Of a stretch of DNA of 5,559 nucleotides, positions 5,247 through 5,559 are shown piece by piece. The stretch lies in contig JAJXXD010000199.1 in NCBI GenBank assembly GCA_021781285.1, positions 1 to 5,559 of the forward strand, given 5' to 3'. Within the stretch, counting starts at the first letter, position 1, and each line of letters opens with the position of its first letter. Both the position numbers and the translations under genes were made by a program. Origin of the DNA: a bacterium (GTDB taxonomy: Bacteria > SZUA-79 > Acidulodesulfobacterales > Acidulodesulfobacteraceae). The notes below the pieces were generated by a model, which did not search any database, was not told where the DNA came from, and saw only the letters and a program-made list of their open reading frames with translations.

Positions 5247-5559
5247 TCAATTTTCTAATATCGCGCGGATTTCGTTTTCTATTTTTTCGATTATAATACC
5301 GCTGCCGTCGCCTTTTTCGGCTGCGTTCAGCGGCTTTAAAATACCGAGTTCGACGGTTTTACCCGGGTGAATCGTCAGACTGTTTTTACTTAAAATGTTT
5401 GCGGTACCTTTGATAACGACGGGAAGAACTGTCATATTGCCCTGCTTAAGAAACATATTAAGCCCGCCCTTTTTAAAGCTCAGCAGTTTTCCGTCCTGCG
5501 ACCTCGTCCCTTCGGGAAAAATGAGTATAGAGGTTTTGTTCTTTAAGGCTTCCGCCCCT
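5247..5559 (-). CDS. plsC: PlsC-family 1-acylglycerol-3-phosphate acyltransferase (N-terminus outside window)
   Basis: The last 104 codons, including the TGA stop at 5247-5249, of a membrane phospholipid acyltransferase. The family acylates lysophosphatidic acid at sn-2 to give phosphatidic acid. The visible part holds the glycerol-phosphate-binding block FPEGTRS (5499-5519) followed by DGKLLSFKKGG, then VLPVVIKGTANIL and a short basic/acidic tail. The catalytic HX4D motif would lie upstream, outside the window. An internal Met at 5454-5456 is not the start, since the motif is upstream of it. The stop is 80 bases before the antitoxin ATG, and plsC likely ends a separate transcript or reads through. 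Confidence 0.9.
   Translation of the reverse strand, partial: GAEALKNKTSILIFPEGTRSQDGKLLSFKKGGLNMFLKQGNMTVLPVVIKGTANILSKNSLTIHPGKTVELGILKPLNAAEKGDGSGIIIEKIENEIRAILEN

Noticed and set aside
5454..5456. Internal ATG of plsC as a start of a 69-residue protein
   Set aside because: The FPEGTRS block of the acyltransferase lies upstream in the same frame, so the gene continues past the window edge.

Overview
The window comes from an AT-rich bacterial chromosome with a strong Shine-Dalgarno and sigma70-type promoter grammar (TTGnnn, 17-bp spacer, TATAAT-like). RNase J together with a PlsC-type acyltransferase, an IclR regulator and a GGDEF protein fits many anaerobic or environmental bacteria (deltaproteobacterial-type or Firmicutes-like lineages). 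The sequence alone does not fix the taxon. No tRNA, rRNA, CRISPR array or insertion sequence is visible, and no gap between genes exceeds about 155 bases.

Layout. (1) 1-1226, minus strand: a membrane-anchored diguanylate cyclase, cut by the window edge just after its GGDEF motif, with a Cys-rich GAF-like sensor region. (2) 1227-1381: a divergent control region with two back-to-back promoter candidates; a 13-bp palindrome covers both -35 boxes. (3) 1382-2209, plus strand: an IclR-family regulator. (4) 2342-2593, plus strand: an unrecognised 83-residue helical protein with a very good promoter and Shine-Dalgarno. (5) 2599-2660: a long hairpin between converging genes. (6) 2692-2760, minus strand: a 22-codon Lys/Ser/Ala-rich micro-ORF behind a perfect 8-base Shine-Dalgarno, with an AT-rich leader holding three copies of TTTAATAATT. 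(7) 2875-4539, minus strand: full-length RNase J with all active-site motifs. (8) 4551-5167, minus strand: a VapBC-like toxin-antitoxin pair (AbrB-fold antitoxin, PIN toxin) overlapping by 10 bases, with its own promoter and a perfect 21-bp palindrome upstream. (9) 5247-5559, minus strand: the C-terminal part of a PlsC-family 1-acylglycerol-3-phosphate acyltransferase.

How the parts relate. The minus-strand genes plsC, antitoxin, toxin and rnj are packed closely enough to be co-transcribed. The toxin-antitoxin pair carries its own promoter, so RNase J, a central mRNA-decay enzyme, probably sits at least partly downstream of a toxin-antitoxin promoter; the toxin stop codon is only 11 bp before the rnj start. 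IclR and the diguanylate cyclase diverge from a shared control region and may be co-regulated. The most novel elements are the two small genes facing each other across the hairpin (the 83-residue protein and the 22-residue basic peptide) and the toxin-antitoxin/RNase J arrangement.
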